64,000 nucleotides of DNA from positions 210,362 to 274,361 of the forward strand of contig NZ_VZQZ01000002.1 in NCBI RefSeq assembly GCF_008802365.1, written 5' to 3'. The notes beneath the pieces were generated by a model that was not told the DNA's origin, made no database searches, and saw only the letters and a list, made by a program, of their open reading frames with translations. Position 1 is the stretch's first letter. Each line of letters begins with the position of its first letter. The position numbers were made by a program, and so were the translations under genes. Positions 7,819 through 16,570 of this stretch are shown one piece after another. The DNA is from Oryzomonas japonica (lineage in GTDB: Bacteria; Desulfobacterota; Desulfuromonadia; Geobacterales; Pseudopelobacteraceae).

Positions 7819-8958
7819 ATGAAAAAGCTGATCGCAGTGTGCGGTGTCGTGTGCGTCGGTCTTCTGTCTGCCACAGCAGTATTTGCCGCGGGAACAATCA
7901 AGATCGGCGGGCTGTTCGCCGTGACCGGCCCGGCGGCCTTTCTGGGGGAACCGGAGCGCAATACCGCCAAGATGGTGGTGGAAGAAATCAATAAGGCCGG
8001 CGGCGTCAAGGGGCACAAGCTGGAACTGGTGGTCTATGATACCTCCGGCGATGCGACCAAGGCGGTACAACTCGCCACCAAGCTGATCAGGGACGACCAT
8101 GTGGCGGCCATCATCGGCCCCAGCACCACCGGCGAGTCCATGGCGGTCATCCCGGTGGCCGAGCGTGAAAAGGTACCGCTCATCTCGTGTTCCGCCGGTA
8201 TCAAGATCACGGAACCGGTTAAAAAATGGGTATTCAAGACCGCCCAGAACGATACCCTGGCTGTCGGAAAAATCTACGAATACCTGCAACGGCATAAACA
8301 GTCGAAGGTTGCCATCCTGACCGTTTCCGACGGTTTTGGTGCTTCGGGCCGCGAGCAGCTGAAGGCCCAAGCCAGAAAGTATGGCATCACCATCGTGTCG
8401 GATGACACCTATGGTCCCAAGGATACTGACATGACCGCCCAACTGACCAGGATCAGGGGCTCCCGGGCCCAGGCGATCATCTGCTGGGGCACCAATCCGG
8501 GGCCGGCGGTTATTGCCAAGAATGCCCGCCAATTGGGCCTCAAAATGCCCCTGTTCATGAGTCACGGCGTATCTTCCAAAAAGTTCATCGAACTGGCCGG
8601 TGATGCAGCCGAAGGGATCAAACTCCCTTCCGGCAAGGTGATCGTAGCGGACCTGCTTCCCGCTTCGGATCGGCAGAAGGGGGCCCTGACGGCCTTTGTC
8701 AAGGATTACCAAAAGCATTACCGGGCCGAGGGGGATCACTTCGGCGGCCATGCCTGGGATGCGGTCATGCTGCTGAAAAACGCCATCGAACGCGGGGGCG
8801 ATACACGCGCCACGATCCGGGATCAGTTGGAGAGGACGCGCGGGTTTGCCGGCATCGGCGGGACCTTCAGCTATTCGGCCCAGGATCATGCCGGATTGAA
8901 CAACGACGCCTTTGTGCTGGTAGAGGTGAAAAAACGTCACTGGTCCATCGTAAAGTAG
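7819..8958 (+). CDS. livK: Branched-chain amino-acid ABC transporter, periplasmic binding protein
   Basis: A signal peptide ending TAVFAA is followed by the mature start GTIKIGGLFAVTGPAAFLGE, typical of LivK/Leu-Ile-Val-binding type 1 periplasmic proteins. The total of 379 residues is normal. It has a strong GGGGGGAGA ribosome-binding site. With livHMGF it should import a branched-chain or aromatic acid. The company of iorAB and paaK makes an aromatic ligand plausible, but the sequence does not settle specificity. Confidence 0.92.
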   Translation: MKKLIAVCGVVCVGLLSATAVFAAGTIKIGGLFAVTGPAAFLGEPERNTAKMVVEEINKAGGVKGHKLELVVYDTSGDATKAVQLATKLIRDDHVAAIIGPSTTGESMAVIPVAEREKVPLISCSAGIKITEPVKKWVFKTAQNDTLAVGKIYEYLQRHKQSKVAILTVSDGFGASGREQLKAQARKYGITIVSDDTYGPKDTDMTAQLTRIRGSRAQAIICWGTNPGPAVIAKNARQLGLKMPLFMSHGVSSKKFIELAGDAAEGIKLPSGKVIVADLLPASDRQKGALTAFVKDYQKHYRAEGDHFGGHAWDAVMLLKNAIERGGDTRATIRDQLERTRGFAGIGGTFSYSAQDHAGLNNDAFVLVEVKKRHWSIVK

Positions 8959-8978
8959 CAGACGCCTCACTATGAAGG

Positions 8979-9011
8979 GAAACTCCCTCCCCATGAAAGG
9001 GAGGGAGTTTC
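8979..9011 (+). promoter_or_regulatory. Strong stem-loop between livK and livH
   Basis: GAAACTCCCTCCC pairs perfectly with GGGAGGGAGTTTC (13 bp, 7-base loop). No run of T follows, so it is more likely an mRNA-stabilising or attenuating hairpin than a full terminator. Such a hairpin can keep the binding protein in excess over the membrane components. It also argues for starting livH downstream, at 9032. Confidence 0.6.
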
Positions 9012-9031
9012 TGCGTAAGAAACGGACGCCA

Positions 9032-9913
9032 ATGCAGCTCGAACAGATCCTCCAATATTCATTTTCCGGCTTGTCCACAGGAGCGATCTATGCTCTGATC
9101 GGCATCGGTTTCTCCATCATCTTCAATGCCACCGGCATCATCAATTTCGCCCAGGGCGAATTCGTCATGCTGGGGGGGATGCTGACGCTCTTCTTTCTGG
9201 AGTTGTTGCAACTGCCGCTCTGGGCCGCCGTCCCCTGCGCCGTGGCGGTATCCGCCCTGGCCGGGATACTGTTCGAACGTCTGGCCATCAGGCCGCTGCG
9301 CCAGCCGACCCCCATCAATCTGGTGATCATCACCATCGCCGGCAGCATCCTGATCCGCGGCCTTGCCATGCTGCTGTGGGGCAAGGATACCCATGCCATT
9401 CCGCCATTTTCAGGGGACGAACCGATTTCCATCGCTGGGGCGACCATCCTGCCCCAACACATCTGGATACTGGCCATCACGGTGCTGATCATTGCCGTCA
9501 ACAAATTTTTCTTTTATCACACCATCAGCGGCAAGGCCATGCGGGCCTGCTCGTACAACCGCCGCGCCGCCAGTCTTGTGGGTATCGACGTGCGCCGCAT
9601 GGTACTGCTCTCCTTCATCATCAGTTCCGTGCTGGGATCGCTGGCCGGCATCATCGTGGCCCCCCTGACCATGACCGCCTATGATGTGGGAATCATGCTG
9701 GGCTTGAAAGGGTTTTGCGCCGCCATCATCGGCGGGATGAGCAGCGGTATGGCCACCGTGGTGGGGGGGCTGATCCTGGGGGTGCTTGAATCCCTGGGAG
9801 CGGGATTGATATCCTCCGGCTACAAGGATGCCATTGCCTTTATCATCCTCCTGCTGATCCTGTTCATCCGGCCCCAGGGGCTGTTCGGCAAGGCCGAATC
9901 GGAGCGGGTGTGA
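9032..9913 (+). CDS. livH: Branched-chain amino-acid ABC transporter, permease LivH
   Basis: The 293-residue polytopic membrane protein begins MQLEQILQYSFSGLSTGAIYALIGIGFSIIFNATGIINFAQGE, which is the LivH N-terminus. About eight membrane segments are visible. In-frame ATGs at 8972 and 8993 would add basic residues and place the start before or within the strong hairpin, so I prefer 9032. Only 4 bases separate it from livM. Confidence 0.92.
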   Translation: MQLEQILQYSFSGLSTGAIYALIGIGFSIIFNATGIINFAQGEFVMLGGMLTLFFLELLQLPLWAAVPCAVAVSALAGILFERLAIRPLRQPTPINLVIITIAGSILIRGLAMLLWGKDTHAIPPFSGDEPISIAGATILPQHIWILAITVLIIAVNKFFFYHTISGKAMRACSYNRRAASLVGIDVRRMVLLSFIISSVLGSLAGIIVAPLTMTAYDVGIMLGLKGFCAAIIGGMSSGMATVVGGLILGVLESLGAGLISSGYKDAIAFIILLLILFIRPQGLFGKAESERV

Positions 9914-9917
9914 CGGC

Positions 9918-10877
9918 ATGAGACGCGAGCTGCTCAAATTTTTGTTTTTTGCCGTCCTGATTCTTGCCGCGCCGCTGGTTTTTTCGGGCGGCTACCTGAT
10001 GAACGTGCTGGTGTTCGTCGGCATCAACACCATGCTGGCGGTGGCGCTCAACCTGCTGTTGGGGTATGCCGGCCAGATCTCTCTCGGCCATGCGGGCTTT
10101 TTCGGCATCGGCGCCTATCTTTCCGGGATTTTGACCGCCACCTACGGTTGGAATGCGTGGCTCGCCATGCCGCTGGCGGCGCTCGTAGTCGGCACGCTGG
10201 CCGGCCTGATCGGCTTCCCGATCCTCAAGCTCAAGGGGCATTACCTCGCCATGGCCACCCTCGGCCTGGGCATTATCATCTATATCGTGTTCAACGAGAC
10301 TGTGGATCTTACCGGAGGCCCGTCCGGCTTGTCGGGCATCCCCAACCTGTCCATCGGTTCCCTGGTATTCGACAACGACTTCAAAAACTACTATCTGATC
10401 TGGACGTTCGGCCTGGCGGTTGTGCTGTTTTGCGTCAATCTGGCCGGTTCCCGGGTCGGTCGCGCCCTACGGGCGGTTAACGACTCCGAGGTCGCGGCCC
10501 GGGTCATGGGGGTCAATGCCCGCATCCTCAAGGTGCAGGTCTTTGCCCTGTCTGCCGTCATATCCTCTCTGGCCGGCAGCCTCTACGCCCATACCATGAC
10601 CTTTGTCTCCCCGGCTTCGTTTGGCTTTAATTTCTCCGTGGAGTTACTCACCATGGTGGTGATCGGCGGCCTGGGCAGTGTCTACGGCTCGTTTCTGGGG
10701 GCGGCGCTCCTGACGCTTTTGCCCGAACTCCTGCGGGGTGCCCAGGACTACGATATCATTATCTACGGTGGCCTGCTGATGAGTATGGTCATGTTCATGC
10801 CGGGCGGACTGGTGCGGGGCCTCCCCGAACTTTTCAGAAGAGTGGCCAGGAGACGGGAGGGGGCCGGCAATGCTTGA
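9918..10877 (+). CDS. livM: Branched-chain amino-acid ABC transporter, permease LivM
   Basis: The 319-residue second permease carries the family markers AVALNLLLGYAGQISLGHAGFFGIGAYL near residues 40-65 and LTGGPSGLSGIP near 132. Multiple hydrophobic helices are present. It overlaps the livG start by 8 bases, as expected for a transporter operon with balanced expression. Confidence 0.94.
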   Translation: MRRELLKFLFFAVLILAAPLVFSGGYLMNVLVFVGINTMLAVALNLLLGYAGQISLGHAGFFGIGAYLSGILTATYGWNAWLAMPLAALVVGTLAGLIGFPILKLKGHYLAMATLGLGIIIYIVFNETVDLTGGPSGLSGIPNLSIGSLVFDNDFKNYYLIWTFGLAVVLFCVNLAGSRVGRALRAVNDSEVAARVMGVNARILKVQVFALSAVISSLAGSLYAHTMTFVSPASFGFNFSVELLTMVVIGGLGSVYGSFLGAALLTLLPELLRGAQDYDIIIYGGLLMSMVMFMPGGLVRGLPELFRRVARRREGAGNA

Positions 10878-11622
10878 GGTTTCCGGCATTACCCGCATAT
10901 TCGGTGGCGTCACGGCTCTGGATGATGTCTCCTTTACCATCGGGCAGGGTTCCGTTACCGGCGTCATCGGCCCCAACGGCGCGGGGAAGACGACCCTGTT
11001 CAATATCATTACCGGCATCTACAACCGGACCTCCGGCAGTGTGAAGCTGGGCGGCAAAGACATCACGGGGCTTCCCCCGGAACGGCTGGCGCGCCTCGGC
11101 ATGGTGCGGACGTTCCAGAACATCGAACTGTTCGGCGCCATGACTGTTCTTGAAAACGTCATGGTCGGACTCCATACCAAGAGTTCCAGCGGGCTCCTGG
11201 CCTGTTCCCTGATGATGCCCTGGAGCATTGCCGAAGAGCGACGCATCCGGGAAGCTGCCATGCATTGGCTTGAGTTCACTGGTATCACGGGACTGGCGGA
11301 CGATACGGCCGGTAACCTCTCCTTTGGCAAAGGGCGGTTACTGGAGATCGCACGCGCCCTGGCGGTGGAGCCCCGCATCATTCTGATGGATGAACCGGCC
11401 GCCGGGCTCAACAGCCAGGAAACCCTCGGTTTGGCGCAATTGATTGGAAAAATACGCGGGATGGGTATTACCGTGGTGCTGGTTGAGCATGACATGGAAC
11501 TGGTGATGGATGTGTGCGACCGGATTGTGGTGCTAAATCTGGGCAAAAAGCTGGCGGAGGGTACGCCGCGGGAGATCCAGGAAAATGCGGAAGTAATTGC
11601 GGCATACCTGGGTGATGGGTAA
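10870..11622 (+). CDS. livG: Branched-chain amino-acid ABC transporter, ATPase LivG
   Basis: The 250 residues have a complete Walker A (GPNGAGKTT near residue 37), signature LSFGKGRLLEIARAL, Walker B LMDEPAAGLN and H-loop VEHDMELVMDVCDRIVVL. The signature glycine pattern LSFGK replaces LSYG/LSGG, as is usual in LivG. It powers import together with LivF. Confidence 0.95.
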   Translation: MLEVSGITRIFGGVTALDDVSFTIGQGSVTGVIGPNGAGKTTLFNIITGIYNRTSGSVKLGGKDITGLPPERLARLGMVRTFQNIELFGAMTVLENVMVGLHTKSSSGLLACSLMMPWSIAEERRIREAAMHWLEFTGITGLADDTAGNLSFGKGRLLEIARALAVEPRIILMDEPAAGLNSQETLGLAQLIGKIRGMGITVVLVEHDMELVMDVCDRIVVLNLGKKLAEGTPREIQENAEVIAAYLGDG

Positions 11623-11687
11623 GACTTGGAATATCGGTGACGGGTTAATGTTAACGTCCTTATTTGGCGAGGGTAGTGGCTATTCCG

Positions 11688-12431
11688 ATGTTGCGACTTA
11701 AAAATATAAATACCTACTACGGTAAGGTTCATGCCCTTAAGAACGTTTCCCTGCATCTGGGGGAAGGGGAGATCGTGACCCTGATCGGCGCCAACGGGGC
11801 CGGTAAAACCACGATCCTCAATACCATCTCCGGGGTGACGCCGGCCGGCAGCGGTGAGGTGCTGTTCCGTAAGGAGCCGGTCACGGCCCTGACGTCGGAC
11901 AAGATCGTCAAATACGGCATCTCCCAGGTACCCGAGGGGCGCCAGGTGTTCAAGCCGCTCTCGGTCGAGGACAACCTGGAGTTGGGCGCCTATCTGCGTT
12001 ACCGCAGCCGTGAGGATCGTGCCGTCATCCGTAGGGATATGACGCAGGTGTTTGCCTTGTTCCCCCGTTTGGAGGAACGGCGTCGGCAACTGGCCGGCAC
12101 CATGTCGGGGGGGGAACAGCAGATGCTGGCCATCGGCAGGGCCTTGATGGCAAACCCCAGACTCCTGCTGCTGGACGAGCCTTCCATGGGGCTGGCGCCC
12201 ATGGTGGTGCAGGAAATCTTCCGGGTGTTGGAGCGGTTGCGCCGGGAGAACGGCGTCACCATACTGCTGGTGGAGCAGAATGCCAAGGCCGCCCTGAAGC
12301 TGGCCGACCGGGGCTACGTGCTGGAGACCGGCAAGATCATCCTGGAAGGGCCGTCGGCCGAGTTGCTGGAGAATGCCGAGGTCAAACGGGCCTATCTGGG
12401 AAAGGACAAAAAAGAGATTTGGGAACGATAA
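11688..12431 (+). CDS. livF: Branched-chain amino-acid ABC transporter, ATPase LivF
   Basis: The 247-residue ATPase shows LKNINTYYGKVHALKNVSLHL, Walker A GANGAGKTT, signature MSGGEQQMLAIGRALM, Walker B LLLLDEPSMGLAP and VEQNAKAAL. This is typical LivF. The ATG at 11688 gives the family start. A GTG at 11676 or TTG at 11664 in the same frame cannot be excluded. It is the last gene before the terminator at 12469. Confidence 0.93.
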   Translation: MLRLKNINTYYGKVHALKNVSLHLGEGEIVTLIGANGAGKTTILNTISGVTPAGSGEVLFRKEPVTALTSDKIVKYGISQVPEGRQVFKPLSVEDNLELGAYLRYRSREDRAVIRRDMTQVFALFPRLEERRRQLAGTMSGGEQQMLAIGRALMANPRLLLLDEPSMGLAPMVVQEIFRVLERLRRENGVTILLVEQNAKAALKLADRGYVLETGKIILEGPSAELLENAEVKRAYLGKDKKEIWER

Positions 12432-12468
12432 TACGCCGTCACGGAACCGCCGGGGAGAGTTAGACCTT

Positions 12469-12504
12469 GAGGATTTTGCGAAGTAATGAGATCCTCTTTT
12501 TGTT
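12469..12504 (+). terminator. Intrinsic terminator after livF
   Basis: GAGGAT at 12469-12474 can pair with ATCCTC at 12491-12496 around a 16-base loop, and TTTTTGTTTT follows. It is modest in stem length but well placed 38 bases after the livF stop, at the end of the ior-paaK-liv operon. Confidence 0.5.
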
Positions 12505-12552
12505 TTCACTTTAATCCCGGCGTCCGCGTGCCGCAAAAAGGTAATAACTATT

Positions 12553-13575
12553 GTGCTGATACTTGCCATTGAATCATCCTGCGATGAAACCGCAGCCGCA
12601 GTGGTGCGTGACGGCTGCGAGACGCTCTCGTCGGTGGTGTCGTCGCAGATCGCCATCCATGCCGAGTATGGTGGCGTTGTGCCGGAAATTGCTTCGCGCA
12701 AACACCTGGAGATGATTACCCCGGTCGTGAACCAGGCGTTGCATGAGGCTGGTTTGGCCATGGGAGACATCCAGGGGGTGGCGGTCACGCGTGGGCCGGG
12801 TTTGGCCGGGGCTCTTCTGGTGGGGCTTTCCGCCGCAAAAGCGATCGCCTTTGCCCAGGCCGTTCCCTTTGTGGGGGTTCATCACATCGAGGGGCATATC
12901 TTTGCCACCTGTCTGGAACAGCCGGTGGAGTTCCCTTTCCTAGCGCTGGTCGTGTCGGGCGGCCATACCCACCTCTATCTCGTTGAGGGCTTCGGCCGCT
13001 ATACGACCATCGGCAGAACCATCGATGATGCCGCCGGCGAGGCCTTCGACAAGTCCGCCAAAATCATGGGGCTCGAATATCCGGGCGGCGCCCGGATCGA
13101 TGCCCTGGCACGGACGGGGGACTGCCGGGCGGTGCGCCTGCCCCGCCCGCTGATCAATGACGGCAGCCTCAATTTTAGCTTCAGCGGCCTGAAAACGGCT
13201 ATGCTGCAATGGATCAACAAACATCCCGTTGCCATGCCGAGCCAGGATGCCAGCGATCTGTGCGCCTCGTTCCAGGAGGCGGTCTGCGATGTCCTGGCAT
13301 TCAAGACCGAGGCTGCTCTCCGGCAGTGCGGGGCACGACGTCTGGTTGTAGCGGGTGGGGTAGCCTGCAACAGCGGGCTGCGTGCCCGTATGACCCGCAT
13401 GGCGGCAGATCTCGGGGTGGAACTGCATATCCCCAAGCCCGCCCTGTGCGGTGATAACGCAGCCATGCTGGGGGTTGCCGGCAATTATTATCTGTGCAAC
13501 GGTCACGCATCATCCCTGTCCCTGGACGTTACCGCTACCTGGGAGATGGACCGTATCAAGGACATGTTCTTATGA
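12553..13575 (+). CDS. tsaD: tRNA N6-threonylcarbamoyladenosine synthase subunit TsaD
   Basis: The 340-residue Kae1/Gcp-family protein transfers the threonylcarbamoyl group to A37 of ANN-reading tRNAs. The N-terminal ILAIESSCDETAAAVV and the metal-binding His111/His115 of HHIEGH are present. Further family motifs are FLALVVSGGHTHLYLV, DDAAGEAFDK and VVAGGVACNSGLR. It starts with GTG. Its stop overlaps the rsmA start (ATGA). Confidence 0.96.
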   Translation: MLILAIESSCDETAAAVVRDGCETLSSVVSSQIAIHAEYGGVVPEIASRKHLEMITPVVNQALHEAGLAMGDIQGVAVTRGPGLAGALLVGLSAAKAIAFAQAVPFVGVHHIEGHIFATCLEQPVEFPFLALVVSGGHTHLYLVEGFGRYTTIGRTIDDAAGEAFDKSAKIMGLEYPGGARIDALARTGDCRAVRLPRPLINDGSLNFSFSGLKTAMLQWINKHPVAMPSQDASDLCASFQEAVCDVLAFKTEAALRQCGARRLVVAGGVACNSGLRARMTRMAADLGVELHIPKPALCGDNAAMLGVAGNYYLCNGHASSLSLDVTATWEMDRIKDMFL

Positions 13576-14396
13576 CAGCATTGCGTCGTCCCCTCAAGGC
13601 CCTTGGCCAGAATTTTCTCGTCGACGGCAACATCATTGCCAAGATCATCCGTGCTGCCGAATTGACCCCGGATGACCGTATCCTCGAGATCGGTCCCGGC
13701 CGAGGCGCGCTGAGCGAACTGCTGGCGCAACACGGCAGCAGGCTGACGCTCGTGGAGTTCGACCACTCCCTGGCGGCTGCCCTGAAAGAACGCTATGCCG
13801 GAAATGATCAGATCACGGTGATCGACGGCGACATCCTGGCGCTCGACCTTGCCGGAGTGCTGGGCGCGGAACCGGCGGCCTGGAAGGTGGTGGCCAACCT
13901 GCCGTACAATATCTCGACGCCGATACTCTTTCGCCTACTGGAGTTGCGCGGTCTTTTCTCGCGATTGGTGCTGATGCTGCAACGCGAGGTCGGGGAAAGG
14001 CTGGTGGCCTCCCCGGATTGTGCCGATTACGGCGTGACGACGCTGCTGTTGGGTTTGTGGTTCGATATCCGCCGGGAGTTCATTGTTCCGCCGACCTGCT
14101 TTCATCCCCGTCCCAAGGTGGATTCGGCTGTGTTGAGCTTCGTGCCGCTTGTGCGGCCCCGGGTTGAGGTCGGTGACGAGTCGGTTTTCCGAAAAGTGGT
14201 CAAGGGGGCCTTTGCCATGCGCCGCAAGACCTTGTCCAACTGCTTGAAAGCGGCTGAACTCGCCTCGCCGGATGAAATGTACCGAATTTTGGAACAGTGC
14301 GGGATCGATGGGAAACGCCGTGGCGAGACCCTTTCCATGGAAGAGTTCGCTGCACTTTCCCGGTGTCTGACACCCCTTCAAACTGTGGGACGCTGA
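13572..14396 (+). CDS. rsmA: 16S rRNA (adenine1518-N6/adenine1519-N6) dimethyltransferase
   Basis: The 274-residue KsgA-family enzyme has the GQNFLVDGNII start, SAM-binding motif LEIGPGRGALSELL near residue 41, acidic VEFD motif and catalytic NLPYNIST. FHPRPKVDSAVL follows at the C-terminal domain. It methylates two adjacent adenines late in small-subunit assembly. The start at 13572 overlaps the tsaD stop. It is followed by a strong bidirectional terminator. Confidence 0.96.
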   Translation: MTALRRPLKALGQNFLVDGNIIAKIIRAAELTPDDRILEIGPGRGALSELLAQHGSRLTLVEFDHSLAAALKERYAGNDQITVIDGDILALDLAGVLGAEPAAWKVVANLPYNISTPILFRLLELRGLFSRLVLMLQREVGERLVASPDCADYGVTTLLLGLWFDIRREFIVPPTCFHPRPKVDSAVLSFVPLVRPRVEVGDESVFRKVVKGAFAMRRKTLSNCLKAAELASPDEMYRILEQCGIDGKRRGETLSMEEFAALSRCLTPLQTVGR

Positions 14397-14422
14397 GAAC
14401 AGCAAGGGATTGAGAGAAGGAC

Positions 14423-14466
14423 GCCACAACAAAAAAACCGCCTCTCAGCGGTTTTTTTGTTGTGGC
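14423..14466. terminator. Bidirectional intrinsic terminator, rsmA / mucR
   Basis: GCCACAACAAAAAAACCGC and GCGGTTTTTTTGTTGTGGC form a perfect 19-bp stem with loop CTCTCA. Because the stem holds an A7/T7 block, the GC-rich inner hairpin is followed by a T-run on both strands. It should end both rsmA and the converging mucR-like gene. Confidence 0.88.
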
Positions 14467-14481
14467 AATGGATATAAATGA

Positions 14482-15036
14482 TTAGGCTTTGGTTTTGGCC
14501 GGTTTTGCCTTGACGGCTTTAACGGCGACGGCTTTCGCTGCTTTAACCGGTTTTGCCGGTTTGGCTGCAGCGGCCTTTACCGGTTTTGCCGGTTTGGTGG
14601 CGTCCTTTTTGGCGGCACGCACGGCGCGGGCCTTTTCCAGGTTGGCAGCCAGATTGTTTTCGTTGGCAGCCTTGCGGCGTGCCTCGGAGTAGTTCTTGGC
14701 AGTCAGAGACTGGGATGCTGGGATATTGAACTGCTTGCGGTACTGGCCCGGTTTCATGTCATGAGCCTGTTTAAGGTGGCGGGTAAGGGTCTTGAACCCC
14801 GTTTTGCCGCAGATCAGGCAGCAGACCTGATCGTTCTGGAAGGCTTTTTTGATCGACATGGCCGGTGCACCCGGTGCAGCGGCGCCTTCTGCCGCCGTGG
14901 CTCCCTCGGTTTCCAACTTTTTCAGCGTCGTGAAGACCCGGTTGATTTCCTGGATAAGATCGTCACTGTTCATCTCCGTACCGGCCGCATGGGAAGAAAC
15001 AATACCCGCAGTCAGTTCAACAAGAGTTGCTGTCAT
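14482..15036 (-). CDS. MucR/Ros-family zinc-finger regulator with a basic histone-like tail
   Basis: The 184 residues begin with a short helical N-terminus (DDLIQEINRVFTTLKKLE). A C2H2 zinc finger follows with Cys73, Cys76, His87 and His92 (CLICGKTGFKTLTRHLKQAH), then KPGQYRKQFNIP and YSEARRKAA, the Ros/MucR signature. Such proteins bind AT-rich DNA and act as global repressors or nucleoid-structuring factors. Unlike typical MucR, residues from about 140 to the end are almost only Ala, Lys, Pro and Val in KPAKPVKAA-like repeats, resembling the tail of histone H1. An AAGGAGG ribosome-binding site lies just upstream of the ATG, so the start is secure. Confidence 0.9.
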   Translation of the reverse strand: MTATLVELTAGIVSSHAAGTEMNSDDLIQEINRVFTTLKKLETEGATAAEGAAAPGAPAMSIKKAFQNDQVCCLICGKTGFKTLTRHLKQAHDMKPGQYRKQFNIPASQSLTAKNYSEARRKAANENNLAANLEKARAVRAAKKDATKPAKPVKAAAAKPAKPVKAAKAVAVKAVKAKPAKTKA

Positions 15037-15227
15037 ACGTCCTCCTTTATATATATTTCACTCTGTAACGGGTTATCACGAAATACCTGCATAAATCAAG
15101 AAAATAAATAAGCAAAAAATTGATTAACTACTGAGTTGCCGAATACAAAAACTAGTTGCTAAGCATAACAAGGATGTGGCATGAAGAACATCAGTATACC
15201 AACCACGCATGAAACGGAACAACAGCC

Positions 15228-16568
15228 ATGACAGCACCATTGTTTTACCTGCTACTCATAGTGTCGCTACTTTCCCTGATACTGTTGGCCCTGGTGTTGG
15301 CGCGGCTCTCGCGCATCGCTTCAAACGCATCGTTTGACGTGCGTATCGATGCCCTGGAGCGGCAGTTGGAGCGCATGGAGCGCATGCTGCGCGATGAACT
15401 TGCCAGAAACCGTGAGGAAGCCCAGCTGTCGGCCCGCCAGGGGCGCGAGGAAGGAACCTCGCTCGTGGGGGGGCTGGGGGATTCGCTCCTGAAACGCATG
15501 AGCGAGATTGCCGGCTTGCAGAAGAATCAGCTGGACATCTTTGCCGGCCAGTTGAAAAACCTGACCGCGAGCAATGAGGGGCGGCTTGACAAGCTGCGGG
15601 AGACCGTGGAGGACCGTTTGCGATTGATCCAGGAGGATAACGCCCGGAAACTGGAACAGATGCGGGCGACGGTGGATGAAAAGCTGCACGATACCCTGGA
15701 AAAACGCCTGGGCGAGTCCTTCAAGCTGGTCAGCGAACGGCTTGAATTGGTCCAGCGCGGTCTGGGGGAGATGCAGTCCCTGGCCAGCGGTGTCGGGGAT
15801 CTGAAAAAGGTTCTGACCAACGTCAAGACCCGCGGCACCTTCGGCGAGGTTCAACTGGCCAGCCTGCTGGAGCAGATACTGGCGCCGGGACAGTACGAAA
15901 GCAACGTCGAATCTAAAAAGGGGAGCGGACAGCGGGTGGAGTTTGCCCTGCGCCTGCCCGGCCGGGACGGTACGGCGGAGGGCATGGTCTGGTTGCCGCT
16001 GGACGCCAAGTTTCCCCAGGAGGACTATCTCCGCTTGGTGGAGGCCCAGGAGAACGCCGACGCCGTTGCCGCCGAGGAAGCTGCCCGTCAGTTGGAGCGG
16101 GCGATCAAGGAGATGGCCAAGGCCATCCGCGACAAGTACCTGGACCCCCCGCATACCACCGATTTCGGCATCATGTTCATTCCTACTGAGGGGCTGTATG
16201 CCGAGATATTGCGGCGGCCCGGCCTGGCCGAGACGTTGCAGCGGGAATACAAGGTCTTGGCGGCCGGGCCCACCACCCTGGCTGCGCTCTTGAACAGCCT
16301 GCAGATGGGCTTTCGCACCCTGGCCATCGAGAAACGTTCGGCCGAAGTTTGGACCCTGCTTGGCGCGGTGCGGACCGAATTCGCCAAGTTCGGGGTGGTA
16401 CTCGAAAAAACGAGCAAGAAGTTGCAGGAGGCGGGCAATCATATCGATCAGGCCGCCATCCGCACCCGGGCTATCGAACGCAAGTTGCGGGACGTGCAGG
16501 AACTGCCCCAGGGAGAGGCCGCCGGACTCCTGGACCTGCCTGAGATGGGCGAGGGGGATGAGCACTGA
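15228..16568 (+). CDS. rmuC: RmuC-family DNA recombination protein
   Basis: The 446-residue protein has one N-terminal membrane helix (LFYLLLIVSLLSLILLALVLA). A long coiled coil covers about residues 30-190. The conserved RmuC nuclease-like core follows (LTNVKTRGTFGEVQLASLLEQIL, WLPLDAKFPQEDYLRL, FIPTEGLYAEILRRP and AGPTTLAALLNSLQMGFRTLAIEKRS). RmuC limits DNA inversions and rearrangements. Its exact activity is unclear. It lies 2 bases upstream of murJ. Confidence 0.93.
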   Translation: MTAPLFYLLLIVSLLSLILLALVLARLSRIASNASFDVRIDALERQLERMERMLRDELARNREEAQLSARQGREEGTSLVGGLGDSLLKRMSEIAGLQKNQLDIFAGQLKNLTASNEGRLDKLRETVEDRLRLIQEDNARKLEQMRATVDEKLHDTLEKRLGESFKLVSERLELVQRGLGEMQSLASGVGDLKKVLTNVKTRGTFGEVQLASLLEQILAPGQYESNVESKKGSGQRVEFALRLPGRDGTAEGMVWLPLDAKFPQEDYLRLVEAQENADAVAAEEAARQLERAIKEMAKAIRDKYLDPPHTTDFGIMFIPTEGLYAEILRRPGLAETLQREYKVLAAGPTTLAALLNSLQMGFRTLAIEKRSAEVWTLLGAVRTEFAKFGVVLEKTSKKLQEAGNHIDQAAIRTRAIERKLRDVQELPQGEAAGLLDLPEMGEGDEH

Positions 16569-16570
16569 CT

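Noticed and set aside
7807..9078. 423-codon antisense frame over livK
   Set aside because: No domain pattern is visible, and it covers a gene with a clear signal peptide and family motifs.
11019..12788. 589-codon antisense frame over livG/livF
   Set aside because: It spans two real ATPase genes and the terminator between operons, so it is a GC-codon shadow.
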